From: an uncultured Maribacter sp.
Lineage (GTDB): Bacteria; Bacteroidota; Bacteroidia; Flavobacteriales; Flavobacteriaceae
DNA length: 64,000 bases
Assembly: GCA_947493885.1 (NCBI GenBank)
Contig: CANLTE010000010.1
Span: 21,142 to 85,141 of the forward strand
Direction: 5' to 3'
The notes under the pieces: generated by a model
The model's input: the letters and a program-made list of their open reading frames with translations, nothing else
Told to the model about the DNA's origin: nothing
Databases searched by the model: none
Position numbers and translations under genes: made by a program
Part shown: positions 36,198-44,560 of the stretch, piece after piece
Layout: each line of letters begins with the position of its first letter
How positions within the stretch are numbered: position 1 is the first letter of the stretch

Positions 36198-36623
36198 TTA
36201 CCATTTTGATTTAAAGGTGTCCAAAGAAAATCTAAAATCATCATTCTTAGATTGCTCTAAGGTGAAATTTGAGTAAACAATAAGCTCTGAGTTATTGTCT
36301 ACAGCTTTAAACGCGGTAGCATATCCTTTAGGAATTGCTAAAATTTGAGGCTCATTACTTTTTAAAACAAAGGTTTCTGAAATTAAATTAGCATTTGGGT
36401 TTTCAAAATTGTCGACCTGAACTAGGTTAATTGTAAAACTTCCTTTTGAGCAATGAAACCATTTTTTTTCTTCTTTATGTGCTTGCCAACCTCTTATAAA
36501 TTCAGAATCGCTAGGTTGTATTTGATAAAACCTAACGATTTCTTTCATGTCAAAAGAGTTAAAAAACAATAGTTTGCCTCTGTTATCTGAAAAACTATTT
36601 CCTTGAATTAAGGTGGTTTTCAT
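36198..36623 (-). CDS. RmlC-like cupin sugar epimerase
   Basis: A 141-residue single cupin of the WxcM/RmlC-like kind. It shows DNRGKLLFFNSFDM, the His-Lys pair in RGWQAHKEEKKWFHCSKG and ILAIPKGYATAFKAV. It lies between fnlA and fnlB with a 1-nt overlap to fnlA. It may help C-3/C-5 epimerisation in L-FucNAc synthesis, which CapE and CapF can perform alone, or act on another 4-keto sugar. Precise role not determined. Confidence 0.8.
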   Translation of the reverse strand: MKTTLIQGNSFSDNRGKLLFFNSFDMKEIVRFYQIQPSDSEFIRGWQAHKEEKKWFHCSKGSFTINLVQVDNFENPNANLISETFVLKSNEPQILAIPKGYATAFKAVDNNSELIVYSNFTLEQSKNDDFRFSLDTFKSKW

Positions 36624-37627
36624 TATAGATTTTCTTTTATAAAATCTAAATTTAACAGTGTTTGTTTCAACTCTTCATTTGTTAATTGGGTGGTGTTATG
36701 AGAGTGGTAATCTTCAATTGCACTAATATCGGTTTCTCCTTCTGAGAAATAACGTCCATAATTTAAATCGCGATTATCTGCAGGGATTCTATAGAATTCT
36801 CCCATATCTTCAGCTTTTTGCATTTCTTCACGAGTACATAACGTTTCATATAGTTTTTCTCCGTGCCTTGTACCAATAACTTTAACTTCATTATCGGCAT
36901 TAAAGATGTTTTTCACCGCTTCCGCCAAATCACCAATAGTGCTTGCTGGAGCTTTGTTTACAAATAAGTCACCTTGATTACCGTGTTCAAAAGCAAATAG
37001 TACTAAATCAACAGCATCTTCTAAAGACATTAAAAAACGTGTCATATTTGGATCAGTAACTGTTAATGGTGTTTTTTCTTCAATTTGCTTTACAAATAAA
37101 GGAATAACAGACCCCCTAGAAGCCATTACATTACCATATCTTGTTAAACACACAGTTGTTTTATTTTCAGGAATATTTCTAGAAGCTGCTACAGCAACTT
37201 TTTCCATTAATGCTTTACTTATACCCATGGCATTAATTGGGTAAGCAGCTTTATCTGTACTTAAACAAATAATTTTTTTTACGTTAGCAGCAACAGCAGC
37301 ATCAATTGTATTTTGGGTTCCAAATACATTTGTTTTTGTAGCCTCAATTGGAAAGAACTCACAGGATGGTACTTGCTTTAATGCTGCAGCATGAAAGACG
37401 TAATCTACCCCTATCATTGCTCTTGCAATGCTATTGTAGTCACGTACATCTCCAATATAAAATTTTACCTTTTCATTCTTTAAGGTATTACGCATATCAT
37501 CCTGTTTTTTCTCATCTCGAGAAAAAATGCGAATTTCTTTAATATCTGTTTGTAAAAAGCGATTTAGAACAGCGTTTCCAAATGATCCTGTACCGCCAGT
37601 AATGAGTAGTGTTTTTCCTTTAAACAT
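36623..37627 (-). CDS. fnlA: UDP-GlcNAc 4,6-dehydratase / 5-epimerase of L-FucNAc synthesis (FnlA/CapE-like)
   Basis: A 334-residue soluble extended SDR. The NAD site is TLLITGGTGSFGNAVLNRF. The active-site region is LSTDKAAYPINAMGISKALMEK, with methionine in place of tyrosine as in the CapE/FlaA1/PglF family. FHAAALKQVPSCEFFPIEA is the characteristic loop. It converts UDP-GlcNAc to the 5-inverted 4-keto-6-deoxy sugar that FnlB uses. The following fnlB and fnlC make this assignment more likely than the FlaA1 (PseB) alternative. The next gene starts on its last stop base. Confidence 0.92.
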   Translation of the reverse strand: MFKGKTLLITGGTGSFGNAVLNRFLQTDIKEIRIFSRDEKKQDDMRNTLKNEKVKFYIGDVRDYNSIARAMIGVDYVFHAAALKQVPSCEFFPIEATKTNVFGTQNTIDAAVAANVKKIICLSTDKAAYPINAMGISKALMEKVAVAASRNIPENKTTVCLTRYGNVMASRGSVIPLFVKQIEEKTPLTVTDPNMTRFLMSLEDAVDLVLFAFEHGNQGDLFVNKAPASTIGDLAEAVKNIFNADNEVKVIGTRHGEKLYETLCTREEMQKAEDMGEFYRIPADNRDLNYGRYFSEGETDISAIEDYHSHNTTQLTNEELKQTLLNLDFIKENL

Positions 37628-37632
37628 GTTAT

Positions 37633-38706
37633 TTATTTCTCAGTTAAAAAAAATTGAATTTTGTTTTGAAATTGTTGATAATCTTCTTTTACTTTATTTA
37701 AGAACAAATTACAACCATTAACAAAATCTGTTTTAGTAAAATTTTCTTTATAATCAATTAATTTGTTTGGTAACTCTTCGTACTTATCAACGATAATTCC
37801 GAATTTATATTTTTGAATTATTTTTTTTTGTTCAGTAGTTTGATTATTTACTATGCACGGAATATTTAATAATGCTGATAAATACAGTCTATTACTAGTA
37901 ACTCCATTGTTAAATTTATTATCACTAATTAGAATATTAATAAAGTCAGTATTCGCTAGTAGACTTTCTTCTTCATTTTTTTCATAAGGGCCATTAAAAT
38001 TAATGTTTGAAACAGAGTTCTCTATTGAGAATTTTTTTAATGGTTCCAAAGTTGGACCAAACCCAATAAAATTCATGTAAAAAGAGTCATTATTCATTAA
38101 TTGAGTTACAAATTTTTTATCAGAATGATAATCTTTAATTTGTCCTATAGTATCAACAAAAATGGTATCCGATTTGAAAAATACTTTATCGGTTTCTAGA
38201 CTTTTTAACCTTTTTTCTATTAGGCTAATATCTATATTATGACTTAAGGTGTATTTTTTTTCTTTTGGAAGCCACTTTTTAAAACCATTTGAAGAAATAC
38301 AGATGGTGTTTGCTCCTAACAGTAATTTTTTGAACCTAGATTTAAAAAATGGAATTATTTTAGAGTAGTCTCTGATGTCTATTAAATATTGGTTTTTGTA
38401 TTTTTTATTTAAAAAACTACTTAATAGTATACCTAGTTGACAAGAAAAAACAATAACCTTATCATATTTTTTTTCTGCTGTTTTTTCTATTACAAAATTT
38501 CTATACTTAAAAAAACCAGAAAGTCTGGAATAGATTGTTTTTCTGTTTTCATTTTGATTAAATGAAATACAATTTTCTTCTGTAATTCCTGATCTGTTCC
38601 AAGTAATTATATCATAAGGTATATTAGAATTTTCCAATATTTGCGTATAATATCTTAGATAAGGAGACGTGTAAATGTTATTAGGAAATAGGAGTGCTAC
38701 ACTCAT
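37633..38706 (-). CDS. Divergent GT-B glycosyltransferase
   Basis: A 357-residue protein heading operon A. The overall pattern is GT-B/GT4-like: an N-terminal Rossmann half (VALLFPNNIYTSPYLRYYTQIL), KYDKVIVFSCQLG, YLIDIRDYSKI, CISSNGFKKWLP, and a C-terminal half with IGFGPTLEPLKKF and GVTSNRLYLSALLNIPCIV. The usual EX7E motif is not clear, so donor and acceptor cannot be named. It begins 35 nt after a good predicted transcription start and lies 5 nt before fnlA. Confidence 0.7.
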   Translation of the reverse strand: MSVALLFPNNIYTSPYLRYYTQILENSNIPYDIITWNRSGITEENCISFNQNENRKTIYSRLSGFFKYRNFVIEKTAEKKYDKVIVFSCQLGILLSSFLNKKYKNQYLIDIRDYSKIIPFFKSRFKKLLLGANTICISSNGFKKWLPKEKKYTLSHNIDISLIEKRLKSLETDKVFFKSDTIFVDTIGQIKDYHSDKKFVTQLMNNDSFYMNFIGFGPTLEPLKKFSIENSVSNINFNGPYEKNEEESLLANTDFINILISDNKFNNGVTSNRLYLSALLNIPCIVNNQTTEQKKIIQKYKFGIIVDKYEELPNKLIDYKENFTKTDFVNGCNLFLNKVKEDYQQFQNKIQFFLTEK

Positions 38707-38747
38707 TTTTAGGTACTGATTTGTTTGCCCTTTTATAAAAATCCAGT

Positions 38748-38776
38748 CAAAGATATATATTATTTCTGGTTACAAA
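38748..38776 (-). promoter_or_regulatory. Promoter of exopolysaccharide operon A
   Basis: On the minus strand: TTTG (38773-38776), a 17-nt spacer and TATCTTTG (38748-38755). The predicted start near 38741 leaves a leader of about 35 nt before the first gene. This should drive the 12-gene operon down to 27019. Confidence 0.62.
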
Positions 38777-38870
38777 ATAATATTACTACGAATAGCTAAA
38801 TTAACGGTTGTTCTGCAGAATAATTTTATAAAAACTGTTCCCCTAAATACCTTATTAAGTATTATAGAGA

Positions 38871-38902
38871 TTGATTTTAAAAAATAATTTGGACTATCTT
38901 CG
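38871..38902 (+). promoter_or_regulatory. Candidate promoter of the ChbG-like deacetylase gene
   Basis: TTG (38871-38873), a 21-nt spacer and TATCTTCG (38895-38902), one mismatch from TAnnTTTG. The start would be near 38909, about 34 nt before the ATG. It points away from operon A, so the 236-nt gap holds two divergent promoters. Confidence 0.45.
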
Positions 38903-38942
38903 CGTTGTCTGTTTTTTGCAGATTTTTTTATAAAATTATATT

Positions 38943-39710
38943 ATGATTATTATAAATAGTGATGATTTTGGGTTTTCTCCTGAAATTAATAAAGCTACAT
39001 TTATGGCCTTCAAAGAAGGACTTATAAGTTCTACAACCACTTTGGTGAATTTTGAAGAAGGATTTAATGATGCTCTTAAGTATATTAAAGAAGGTAAACT
39101 AGATAAAAAGGCAATTGGTATTCATTTAAACTTAACAGAAGGTATTCCACTGACCGAAAAAATTAAGAAAAATCCTAGATTTTGCTTAGATGGAAAATTT
39201 ATAAATAAAAGATCCTCAGCAACTGCATTTAAATTAGATGTTTTTTCAAAAGAATGTGTCTATGAAGAAATTGAAGCTCAGTTAAAACGTTTTATAAGTA
39301 AATTTGGTTTTATACCAAGCCATATAGATTCTCATCACCATATTCATACTGAGTTTTCTATTACGAAATGTATTTTAGATTTAGCTAAAAAATACAAAAT
39401 AAAGTATATTCGATTAGCTAGGAATACAGGAGAAAAGAATGATATAAAAAGGGCTATTTATAGAGGGCTTTTAAATGGTTATATGCGGTTAAGAGGGGCT
39501 AGGGGTACTGATAAGTTTGGTGGTGTAGAGGATATTATTTTTTCAGGAATTAAGCCCAATGTTAATTATGAGATTATGGTACACGCTATTCTACCACTTA
39601 ATGAAGAGAAGTTGGTGGATTTGGATAATCTTGATTTAAGAGGGAAGTTGGTAAAACTTTTTAAAGGTGAGAACTGGCAAATTAGTAATTATACTGATCT
39701 AATAAACTAA
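38943..39710 (+). CDS. ChbG/YdjC-like carbohydrate deacetylase
   Basis: A 255-residue protein of the YdjC/ChbG family. These metal-dependent enzymes remove N-acetyl groups from amino-sugar oligomers or precursors in the cytoplasm. Metal and catalytic residues are visible: IINSDDFG (D7, D8), AIGIHLNLTEG, and HIDSHHHIHTEFS near residue 127. It has no signal peptide. It is the only plus-strand gene inside the minus-strand half of the exopolysaccharide locus and has its own candidate promoter, so it may be expressed separately. Substrate unknown; an N-acetyl sugar of this locus is a reasonable guess. Confidence 0.88.
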   Translation: MIIINSDDFGFSPEINKATFMAFKEGLISSTTTLVNFEEGFNDALKYIKEGKLDKKAIGIHLNLTEGIPLTEKIKKNPRFCLDGKFINKRSSATAFKLDVFSKECVYEEIEAQLKRFISKFGFIPSHIDSHHHIHTEFSITKCILDLAKKYKIKYIRLARNTGEKNDIKRAIYRGLLNGYMRLRGARGTDKFGGVEDIIFSGIKPNVNYEIMVHAILPLNEEKLVDLDNLDLRGKLVKLFKGENWQISNYTDLIN

Positions 39711-39737
39711 AGGTTTAATCAGTTATGTTAGAATGAT

Positions 39738-40952
39738 TTATTTTTTTAATTTGGAGTTATAAAACTCCAAAACGCGTTCTGCTTGTTTTTCATTGTTTTT
39801 GTTTTTGATAACAAATTGTTTGGCTTGTTCACCAAATTTGTGAAGTTCGTCTCGATTAGTGTTTAGTACATTTTCAAGAGTTTTGTGCATACCTTCAACG
39901 GTTTCATCATTAAACAAAAACACAAAATCATGATATTCTATAGGCATTCCTGCGAGTTTTGTGGTAACGGTTGGGGTTCCGGATACCATATATTCCATAT
40001 TTTTCGAAGGAAAAGAATATTTTGTAAACTCTTCTTTGGTTGGTCTAGGGTTTACGAGTAAAGTTGCTTTAAGTTGGTCTTCAACTACAACGGCGTTTGG
40101 AACAATGCCTTTATACATTATTCTGGAATCCTTGTTGGTATATTTATGCATATTGGCAACCATTTCTCCAGAACCGTAAATATGCAATCTGGCGTTAGAG
40201 TTATTAAGCATTGTAAAAGCGTCTATTAAAGTTTTTACACCATACTTTTCGTATAAACCTCCTGCGTATATGACTATTAATTCATCTGCTTTTTTCTCTA
40301 AATTATTTATTCGCCCTCTCATTCCACTATCTACCAAACCTTCCATTATGATATAAGGTTTGTTTTTTGGATTAACCTTAGGATTCATTTGTTGGGTGAG
40401 TAATATATAGCCATCAAACCTTATTAAAACCCAAGAGATTATTTTTCTGTATACTAAACTTGTAATTTTAGTGTCTTTCCGAATATTGGTTACCATTAAA
40501 CCAGGTAAATCCATAACTATAGTAACATTTTTAGTGAATGTTAACTTACAGGCTAGAGATGAAGCTGTGGCTATTGTAACATATAAAGCATCACATACAA
40601 CCATTCTTTTTTTTCCAATATTAAATAGAGACCAAAAAAAGACTTTGAAAAATGTATATAAAAAAACACCTAAATTTTTAACTACTGGAATGTTTATAAA
40701 GGGAATATAGGTATACTTAATATTATTGAACACCTCTGATTTAACATACCAAAGTTTTCTTTTATGATTGGACGGTATAACAGGAATAGAACTAACCGTT
40801 TCTATAGTACATTTGTTATTAAGTTTTCCTAATCCTTTGGTTAGTAAGCCGTGAAATTTTTGATCAGCTTGTTCAGGTTTATTAATGGAGGTGTCAAAAA
40901 CGTATTTAAATACTTTTTCTGAACAAAGATTACTTACGTAAAGTATTTTCAT
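39738..40952 (-). CDS. Family 4 glycosyltransferase, last gene of operon B
   Basis: A 404-residue GT-B enzyme. It shows MKILYVSNLCSEKVF at the N-terminus, LIVIYAGGLYEKYGVKTLIDAF at the start of the C-terminal half, NARLHIYGSGEMV, and RPTKEEFTKYSFPSKNMEYMVSGTP as the donor-site region. An N-terminal hydrophobic stretch (about 90-112) may hold it at the membrane. It starts with a 4-nt overlap with the polymerase gene. Convergent with the deacetylase gene, 27 nt apart, with no clear terminator between them. Confidence 0.85.
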   Translation of the reverse strand: MKILYVSNLCSEKVFKYVFDTSINKPEQADQKFHGLLTKGLGKLNNKCTIETVSSIPVIPSNHKRKLWYVKSEVFNNIKYTYIPFINIPVVKNLGVFLYTFFKVFFWSLFNIGKKRMVVCDALYVTIATASSLACKLTFTKNVTIVMDLPGLMVTNIRKDTKITSLVYRKIISWVLIRFDGYILLTQQMNPKVNPKNKPYIIMEGLVDSGMRGRINNLEKKADELIVIYAGGLYEKYGVKTLIDAFTMLNNSNARLHIYGSGEMVANMHKYTNKDSRIMYKGIVPNAVVVEDQLKATLLVNPRPTKEEFTKYSFPSKNMEYMVSGTPTVTTKLAGMPIEYHDFVFLFNDETVEGMHKTLENVLNTNRDELHKFGEQAKQFVIKNKNNEKQAERVLEFYNSKLKK

Positions 40953-42145
40953 TTTAGTTGTTGTAATTCAAGATTTTCATAATACTTATTAATTATTCCT
41001 TTAAAAAGACAGAATAGTACAAATAGCGAAAAAATTCCTTCGAAAATTGGTTCTACCATGAATATCATGACGAAAGCTAAAGAATAAATTAATATTAGAA
41101 CATTCAACGATAACTCTTTTGAATTAGTATTTATAATTTTTTTAATTTGAAAAAAAGATTTAATAGTATAAAGCACTAGTAAAGCAAAGGAAATAACACC
41201 ACCAACTCTTAAAACGTCAAACCAAAGATTATGGGCATAACCAAATTCTTTTAAATTCCACCCTAATGGCTTTTTGAACAGATATTCTACAGATTTCACC
41301 CATCTGTCACTACGTCCACCTCCACTTGCAATACTACTATTTTTGTCATTCATACGGTCGGCAAAAGTAGTAAGCCAATCTTGATCCGCATCAAATGAGA
41401 TATTTTTGAGAAATAAAAATAAAATAAAACCTATAAATAACATTAAGGTAACATTTTGCTTAAAGGTTTGCTTTCTAAAAACATAAATAGTAGATATTAA
41501 ACTTGTGATAAGTGCTATAGCAAGTTGAGTTCTACTTCCAATTCTTAAAACACATATTAACGAAACAATAAATAAAACAACACTAATTATTTTAAAAAAA
41601 ATGTTCTTAGATGCAATTTTCCCAATAAGAAGAGCTGGAATGCACATGTTAAAAGTTAAGTAAGCTCCCATAATAGTTGCCGAAACTGTATTTCCGTTCC
41701 AGAACATTGGAATATTTCTGTCTTTTTGAGTAAACCCTCCTTCTAAAAAGTTTAAAAAAACTGAAATTATCGCAGATAGAGAAAACAGCATTGTAGTGCA
41801 AAATATGATATATACAATAGTTTTAGCAGAACTAGTATTTTTCCCCAGATATTTTCCAGTAAGATAAAGAATAGGAGGCGTTACTCCATAAATTACAATA
41901 AATTGATTTCCTAAGGATTCACTTGCTTGGAAGGCATAGAAGCAAGCATATACAAGAGAAAAAATTGATAATAAAGCAAATTCAGAGTCTAAGTTTTTTA
42001 GTATAAAATCCTTTTTTAAAATTATTACTGGAAACAACAAATAACCTGCAAAATAACCTAAATTGAAGGGGTCAAGAAGATAAATCGACAATAAGGATAA
42101 AACAATCAGACCAATAGACTTTAAATATTTAAACATTTGTTTCAT
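40949..42145 (-). CDS. wzy: Wzy-like O-antigen/capsule polymerase
   Basis: A 398-residue integral membrane protein with about ten to twelve predicted helices and one larger periplasmic loop (about 265-315). LICVLRIGSRTQLAIAL (about 197-213) is the Arg-rich signature of the O-antigen ligase/polymerase (Wzy_C) family, and the loop contains SGGGRSDRWVKSVEYLFKKP. Given Wzx, Wza and Wzc in the same locus, polymerase is a better call than WaaL ligase, although sequence alone does not decide. It overlaps the following gene by 4 nt. Confidence 0.78.
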   Translation of the reverse strand: MKQMFKYLKSIGLIVLSLLSIYLLDPFNLGYFAGYLLFPVIILKKDFILKNLDSEFALLSIFSLVYACFYAFQASESLGNQFIVIYGVTPPILYLTGKYLGKNTSSAKTIVYIIFCTTMLFSLSAIISVFLNFLEGGFTQKDRNIPMFWNGNTVSATIMGAYLTFNMCIPALLIGKIASKNIFFKIISVVLFIVSLICVLRIGSRTQLAIALITSLISTIYVFRKQTFKQNVTLMLFIGFILFLFLKNISFDADQDWLTTFADRMNDKNSSIASGGGRSDRWVKSVEYLFKKPLGWNLKEFGYAHNLWFDVLRVGGVISFALLVLYTIKSFFQIKKIINTNSKELSLNVLILIYSLAFVMIFMVEPIFEGIFSLFVLFCLFKGIINKYYENLELQQLK

Positions 42146-42157
42146 ATTTAGGCGTCG

Positions 42158-43420
42158 TTAGTTAGATGCTATTGAATTATAGATATCTATAGTTTTTTTC
42201 ATATTTATACTTCGGCTATGTCTTTCTTTTGCTATTTTTTTTGCATTTTCAGAAATATTCAAAGCAAATTTTTTATCAAGAAATATCTTCTTTATTCCTT
42301 GTGATAACATTTCGATTTCTTCAAACCGATAAATTATTCCAGTTTTTTCATTTTCAATCATATCTGGAATACCGCCCACGTATGATCCAATTGAAGGCAC
42401 ACCAAGAATTTGAGCTTCTCCCAAAGAGTTTGGACTATTTTCAATACTGGATGGGCAAATAAAAATATGGGCATTAAGATATTCATTAACCATTTGATTC
42501 GCATTCATGAAACCCAAAAACCTAATATTTTCAGTTAGGTCGTGTTTTTTAATTAGTTTTTTAATAAAGAGACCGTAACCACCTAACCTTAGTTTGTCTC
42601 GAAAAGTTTCTGAATTGGTAATGTCGTCTCCAGCTATTTTAATTTCAATATCAGGAAAATCATTTTTAATTAAAGCAACCGCCTCTATTACTTTGTGTAA
42701 GCCTTTTAAGGGGTAACCAGCCTGGCTTAAAAAGATGCTATGTTTTTTTATACTTTTCAGAGACCATTGTTTTTCAGTATAAAATTCATCGCGAAGTGAT
42801 TCATTACAAAAATGGTATATACAATTTGAGTTTTTTACTTTAACATGATCATAATCCCATTTTGTTCTACCAATAATATTTGAAGTTAACGTTAAATACG
42901 TATTCTCAATTTTTTCACTTCTTTTTTTAAATTTGTCTTTAGCATTTAGGAGTGTATCTTTTTTAACGATATCTCTGAATGTAAGATTTTTGAGTATTTC
43001 GGTTTTTGTAATACCTCCCAGGTAATGTCTATAAATAACGCTTGGTAAACCCTGAATAGAAATTACATACTTTAGTTTCGGTTGAGTTTTTATTAGTGCT
43101 AAACCATGAGCATATTCAACGCCGTGAATATGTACAACATCGGGAGTTACTTCCTTAATTATTTTATTCCATTGTTCTTCTAGAGTAATATCATATTCAG
43201 AAAAGTGTTTTACTCCTTTCAGTAGATAATATCTAATACCCTCAATCTTTTTATTACAACTTGAAAGTTGGGTATTTGTCGTGGCAACTGTAAGCTTTAT
43301 CCCTGAGTTAGAAATATCTTTAGCGAGCCCATACATCCATCCGCCCACAACTGGAGGAGGTATGTTAAGGTCATTAGAAAAATCTGGAAATATTGTATTA
43401 ACAACCCATAATATTTTCAT
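42158..43420 (-). CDS. Family 4 glycosyltransferase with intact EX7E motif
   Basis: A 420-residue GT-B enzyme. ILWVVNTIFPDFSNDLN and PPPVVGGWMYGLAKDI begin the acceptor half, and PDVVHIHGVEYAHGLALI is a standard GT4 landmark. HSIFLSQAGYPLKGLHKVIEA begins the donor half, with IKIAGDDI and CPSSIENSPNSLGEAQILGVP holding the EX7E pair. Donor sugar unknown. It lies 12 nt before wzy and overlaps the preceding gene by 4 nt. Confidence 0.9.
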   Translation of the reverse strand: MKILWVVNTIFPDFSNDLNIPPPVVGGWMYGLAKDISNSGIKLTVATTNTQLSSCNKKIEGIRYYLLKGVKHFSEYDITLEEQWNKIIKEVTPDVVHIHGVEYAHGLALIKTQPKLKYVISIQGLPSVIYRHYLGGITKTEILKNLTFRDIVKKDTLLNAKDKFKKRSEKIENTYLTLTSNIIGRTKWDYDHVKVKNSNCIYHFCNESLRDEFYTEKQWSLKSIKKHSIFLSQAGYPLKGLHKVIEAVALIKNDFPDIEIKIAGDDITNSETFRDKLRLGGYGLFIKKLIKKHDLTENIRFLGFMNANQMVNEYLNAHIFICPSSIENSPNSLGEAQILGVPSIGSYVGGIPDMIENEKTGIIYRFEEIEMLSQGIKKIFLDKKFALNISENAKKIAKERHSRSINMKKTIDIYNSIASN

Positions 43421-44535
43421 AACTGGTCTTTTGTAAGTTCCTTTAATAACTGAATTTGATATCCAGGATTATATTTATCATCAATTACTTTAATGGCTTC
43501 CTTTTTAACAATATTACGACTATCAGCGTCTAAAGAAGCCCAATAGCTAATTTTTAGCTTTAAATCATCTAAATCGTTTTCCTTGAAAAAGTCTCCAGTA
43601 ACGCCTTTTTTGATTACCTCAAATTCAGGCATTTGTTTATGGAAATTATCATTCGTAACAATGGGTAGTCCATAGGTTGCTGCATGAAGGGCAGTGAGTC
43701 CAATAGGACCAGGAGAAACGCATAAGTCAGCATTATAGAGTAGATTGCCTATTTCAGACTCATTGTAACAAGGCCCGTAAAACCATACATTTTCTTTTAA
43801 ATTGTAATAATCAACTAGTTTGGGTATATCATTATTTTCAACATCTGAACCAATTAAAACAAGATTAAAAAAAATGTTAGCCTCTTTTAGTTCTGCAATT
43901 GCATTTATTAATAGGTCTATTTTTTTTGTTTTTTGAATTCTGCCGATGTATAATAGAACAGGTGATTCATTTTTAAAATGGTTTTTGTACAGGGTGTTTT
44001 TTTTAAGAGTAGCCCTAATTTTTATTTGGTTTGAGTAATCTAATGAATTGTAAATAGGTATTAACTTGTTTTTTTTAAAACCTTTTTTAACCATTAAATC
44101 CTTGGAGAATTCACCGTATAGAAGAAGCTTGTTGCATAGCCTGTAAAAGTTGGTGGCAATGTATTTGCTAGCAATACTTGTTTCATCTCTTAATCCATGA
44201 GTCCATGCATAAACTTTTTTACCCAACAGCAGAGCAAATAAAAGAATAACCCAATTTGACAATGAACCAGGAGATCCAGTAATAATATAGTATTTGTAAG
44301 GTTTAAAAATAAGTTTCCAAGCTCCTTTTTGCCATTCGAAACCAGTATTAGGGATTTTAATATTTTTCAGAATTTTTTTAAATCCTTTTAGAGATTCGTA
44401 ATCCATTAGTTTTATTTTGGTTTCTACTTTATCACCAAAATAAAAATCACAGTCCAGCTCTTTATCCATTTGTCTAAAAATGGGTTCTCTATAATGAGGG
44501 GCAAGATTGAAAATGCAACAAACTTTTTTTTTCAT
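43417..44535 (-). CDS. GT-B (family 4-like) glycosyltransferase
   Basis: A 372-residue enzyme. FNLAPHYREPIFRQMDKEL is the common N-terminus of a GT4 subgroup, followed by a membrane-associated stretch (LSNWVILLFALLLGKKVYAW). The donor half has VLLYIGRIQKTKKIDLLINAI and CVSPGPIGLTALHAATYGLPIVTND, where the first Glu of EX7E is replaced by Gly or Pro. It probably acts on the repeat unit. It lies 25 nt after the CapK-like gene. Confidence 0.85.
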   Translation of the reverse strand: MKKKVCCIFNLAPHYREPIFRQMDKELDCDFYFGDKVETKIKLMDYESLKGFKKILKNIKIPNTGFEWQKGAWKLIFKPYKYYIITGSPGSLSNWVILLFALLLGKKVYAWTHGLRDETSIASKYIATNFYRLCNKLLLYGEFSKDLMVKKGFKKNKLIPIYNSLDYSNQIKIRATLKKNTLYKNHFKNESPVLLYIGRIQKTKKIDLLINAIAELKEANIFFNLVLIGSDVENNDIPKLVDYYNLKENVWFYGPCYNESEIGNLLYNADLCVSPGPIGLTALHAATYGLPIVTNDNFHKQMPEFEVIKKGVTGDFFKENDLDDLKLKISYWASLDADSRNIVKKEAIKVIDDKYNPGYQIQLLKELTKDQL

Positions 44536-44560
44536 GGTTTGACCTTCTGAAAAGTGTAAG

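Noticed and set aside
39750..39771. Hairpin TTTGGAGTT/AACTCCAAA as a terminator between the deacetylase and operon B
   Set aside because: It lies inside the end of the glycosyltransferase gene, and the T-run is on the wrong side for either transcript.
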